Origin: Oscillospiraceae bacterium
GTDB lineage: Bacteria > Bacillota > Clostridia > UMGS1883
Assembly: GCA_022508735.1 (NCBI GenBank)
Contig: JAFLUQ010000113.1
Span: forward strand, 1 to 7,365
DNA: 7,365 nucleotides
Direction: 5' to 3'
The notes beneath the pieces are model-generated. The model searched no databases and was not told the DNA's origin. It saw nothing but the letters and a program-made list of their open reading frames with translations. A program made the position numbers and the translations under genes. The stretch's first letter is position 1. Every line of letters starts with the position of its first letter. Below are positions 5,975 through 7,365 of the stretch, one piece after another.

Positions 5975-7217
5975 CGGTAATTTCCTCCTTTATCGCGCTT
6001 ATGGCCTGCAAAATGCCGTAGGCCGCAAAGGTGGTGAGCATACTGCTGCCTCCGTAGCTTACGAAAGGCAGGGTTATGCCGGTCAGCGGTATCATCTTTG
6101 TTACGCCGCCGATGATTATGAAGGTCTGAAGTCCCAGCATAAAGCTCAGGCCGAAGGCCACGGCCTTGTTGAATTTGTTTGTGCACGACAGGGCGATCTT
6201 AAAGCCGCGGTAGGCCAGCACAAAGTATAGCATCACTATGGCAAGCCCGCCCAGTATCCCCATCTCCTCGCATATAGCGGAGAATATGAAGTCCGAATGC
6301 ACCTCGGGGATAAAGTATACGCTGCCCGCGCCTATGCCGCGGCCGCCGAAGCCTCCCTCGCCTATGGCAAAAAGCGACTGGGTTATCTGATATCCCTTGC
6401 TTGAAGCGTCGGCAAAGGGATGAAGCCATATCTCAACACGGGTCTGAATATGGCTCATATGGGTAACGCCAAAGGCGCCCACCACCACTGCCGCCGCGGC
6501 GTTGAGCAGAAGATAACCCCGGCTTGCACCGTAGACGTATATAAAAAAGAAATAGGTCATAAAAAACAGCAGCGTTATTCCCCACTCTCTCTGAAGCAGC
6601 AGAAAGAGCAGGCACACCACCGTCACGCCGGAGGCCGAAAGCAGCCTCACCGCGTTGGGGCGGAGCCGCAGTCCCTCCCGAGGCTCAGATGTAAAGATGG
6701 CTGCCAGCGCCAGCACGAAAAATATTCTTATAAGCTCGCTGGGCTGTATCGACAACCCTGAGCCCTCGCCGCCTATGATTATCCAGTTGCGCGAGCCGTG
6801 TGAGGTGGTGCCGAAAATCAGGGTCGCCGCAAACAGAGCCACGCTCAGCCCAAAATACAGCCAGGTCAGCTTCGGCAGCAGCCTATTCAAAAACATGAAC
6901 ATTGCCATGGCCACAAAATAGCAGGCCGTGCCAAGCAGAAACCACTTGAGCTGGCGTATGCCGTAAGCCGTGCGGATGCGCAGCTGCATAATTCCGCCCA
7001 CCGACCCCAGCACTGAAATTATCAAAAAGAGATACGGGTCGCCAAAGCCGGCCAGACTCACCATCATGTAGCTTATGAGGCTCACAAGGCAGATGGCTCC
7101 GGTGAGCATAAGTGCCTCCGGATTAAAGGCCCCGTTGGCTATGGAGATCAGCGCTGCGCCTATCGCGTTTAGCAGGATGATATATAAAAGGGGCCGCATA
7201 CTTTTTGCTTCGCTCAT
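5964..7217 (-). CDS. SEDS-family peptidoglycan glycosyltransferase (FtsW/RodA/SpoVE)
   Basis: This 417-residue polytopic membrane protein, with about ten hydrophobic segments, polymerises lipid II into glycan strands together with a class B PBP. Visible family motifs are QPSEL (158-162), the extracellular WLHPFADASSKGYQ (264-277; D270 is a candidate for the essential loop aspartate), IGEGGFGGRGIG (285-296), PEVHSDFIF (304-312) followed by CEE (316-318), and FVSYGGSS near the C-terminus (385-392). I start it at ATG 7217-7215 because GGAGG (7224-7228) is six bases upstream. The frame stays open back to TTG at 7322, but that extension runs through hairpins and an inverted repeat and lacks a proper ribosome binding site. 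Its 3' end overlaps the PBP gene by 11 bases. Family membership is certain; the choice between FtsW, RodA and SpoVE is not possible from sequence alone. Confidence 0.95.
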   Translation of the reverse strand: MSEAKSMRPLLYIILLNAIGAALISIANGAFNPEALMLTGAICLVSLISYMMVSLAGFGDPYLFLIISVLGSVGGIMQLRIRTAYGIRQLKWFLLGTACYFVAMAMFMFLNRLLPKLTWLYFGLSVALFAATLIFGTTSHGSRNWIIIGGEGSGLSIQPSELIRIFFVLALAAIFTSEPREGLRLRPNAVRLLSASGVTVVCLLFLLLQREWGITLLFFMTYFFFIYVYGASRGYLLLNAAAAVVVGAFGVTHMSHIQTRVEIWLHPFADASSKGYQITQSLFAIGEGGFGGRGIGAGSVYFIPEVHSDFIFSAICEEMGILGGLAIVMLYFVLAYRGFKIALSCTNKFNKAVAFGLSFMLGLQTFIIIGGVTKMIPLTGITLPFVSYGGSSMLTTFAAYGILQAISAIKEEITDEL

Positions 7218-7223
7218 GATAAT

Positions 7224-7228
7224 CCTCC
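7224..7228 (-). promoter_or_regulatory. Ribosome binding site fixing the start of the SEDS gene
   Basis: GGAGG, six bases before ATG 7217. It rejects the 35-residue N-terminal extension of the open frame, which would otherwise begin at TTG 7322 inside the inverted-repeat element. Confidence 0.8.
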
Positions 7229-7233
7229 ATTCC

Positions 7234-7264
7234 GCCGCCATGAAGCGGCACACGTCATAACGTG
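7234..7264 (-). promoter_or_regulatory. Two small hairpins in the SEDS-gene leader
   Basis: GCCGC/GCGGC (7234-7238 with 7245-7249, six-base loop) lies just upstream of the ribosome binding site. CACGT/ACGTG (7251-7255 with 7260-7264, four-base loop) lies next to it. The ACGTG arm also belongs to the long inverted repeat ending at 7365, so the second hairpin and the long pairing exclude each other. No promoter is evident in this leader; transcription may come from beyond the window. Confidence 0.4.
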
Positions 7265-7365
7265 GAAAAAAAGCGAGCAGATTGCTCTTTAGAGGAGCGC
7301 CGACGTACTCTGTGTACTTCAAGCTCCGATAAAGGGTGAGATGCGACGCTTATTTTTCACGTTAT
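7257..7365. repeat. 109-base segment bounded by a 19-base inverted repeat (MITE-like or structured leader)
   Basis: The left arm 7257-7275 reads ATAACGTGGAAAAAAAGCG. The reverse complement of the right arm 7347-7365 is ATAACGTGAAAAATAAGCG, a match at 17 of 19 positions. Between them lie GAGCA/TGCTC (7275-7287) and GGAGC/GCTCC (7294-7298 with 7323-7327), the latter enclosing GTAC/GTAC (7305-7308 with 7314-7317). The right arm ends at the window edge, so the repeat may be longer and any target-site duplication cannot be checked. It could be a small non-autonomous mobile repeat, an intergenic repeat family, or an RNA leader for the SEDS operon. Confidence 0.55.

Noticed and set aside
7218..7322. 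35-residue N-terminal extension of the SEDS protein
   Set aside because: It is polar, unlike family N-termini, is encoded through hairpins and one arm of an inverted repeat, and begins at TTG without a suitably spaced ribosome binding site. ATG 7217 has GGAGG at six bases.

Overview
The window looks like a chromosomal segment of a low-to-mid GC Gram-positive anaerobe of the class Clostridia, probably an Oscillospiraceae/Ruminococcaceae-type gut bacterium. The reasons are strong GGAGG ribosome binding sites before almost every gene, a SEDS protein paired with a small class B penicillin-binding protein, and a set of zinc-ribbon proteins (SPFH, RCC1-like, and a partial one resembling the TIR family) that I associate with gut Clostridia. 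The placement is inference from protein style, not a database result. Every gene I can support is on the minus strand, so transcription runs from high to low coordinates.

Region A (about 7365 to 4472) is a cell-wall unit. A 148-base leader (7218-7365) contains a 109-base segment bounded by a 19-base inverted repeat plus several smaller hairpins. It precedes a FtsW/RodA/SpoVE-family glycosyltransferase (5964-7217), whose 3' end overlaps the start of a class B penicillin-binding protein (4571-5974). The pair would polymerise glycan strands and cross-link the peptides. A clear Rho-independent terminator (4472-4502) closes the unit.

Region B (4438 to 1) is a separate cassette with its own strong sigma-A-type promoter (TTGCAT, 17-base spacer, TATAAT). 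In order of transcription it encodes a 63-residue ribbon-helix-helix regulator read from a TTG codon, a 600-residue SPFH-domain protein with three zinc ribbons at each end, a 502-residue protein with a zinc ribbon and a seven-repeat RCC1-like propeller, a 232-residue four-helix membrane protein with a cytoplasmic tail, and the first 39 codons of a protein whose N-terminal zinc ribbon closely resembles that of the RCC1 protein. From memory of the family, that last protein most often continues into a TIR domain, but this part is outside the window. Gaps between genes are 3 to 19 bases and stop codons abut or overlap the next ribosome binding site, so the five genes are almost certainly one operon.

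The most interesting reading is that region B is a membrane-associated scaffold and sensor system: an SPFH oligomer with many zinc ribbons, a propeller protein, a membrane partner and possibly a TIR effector, under an autoregulatory RHH repressor. The gene content and coupling are visible; a defence or membrane-stress role is a hypothesis.
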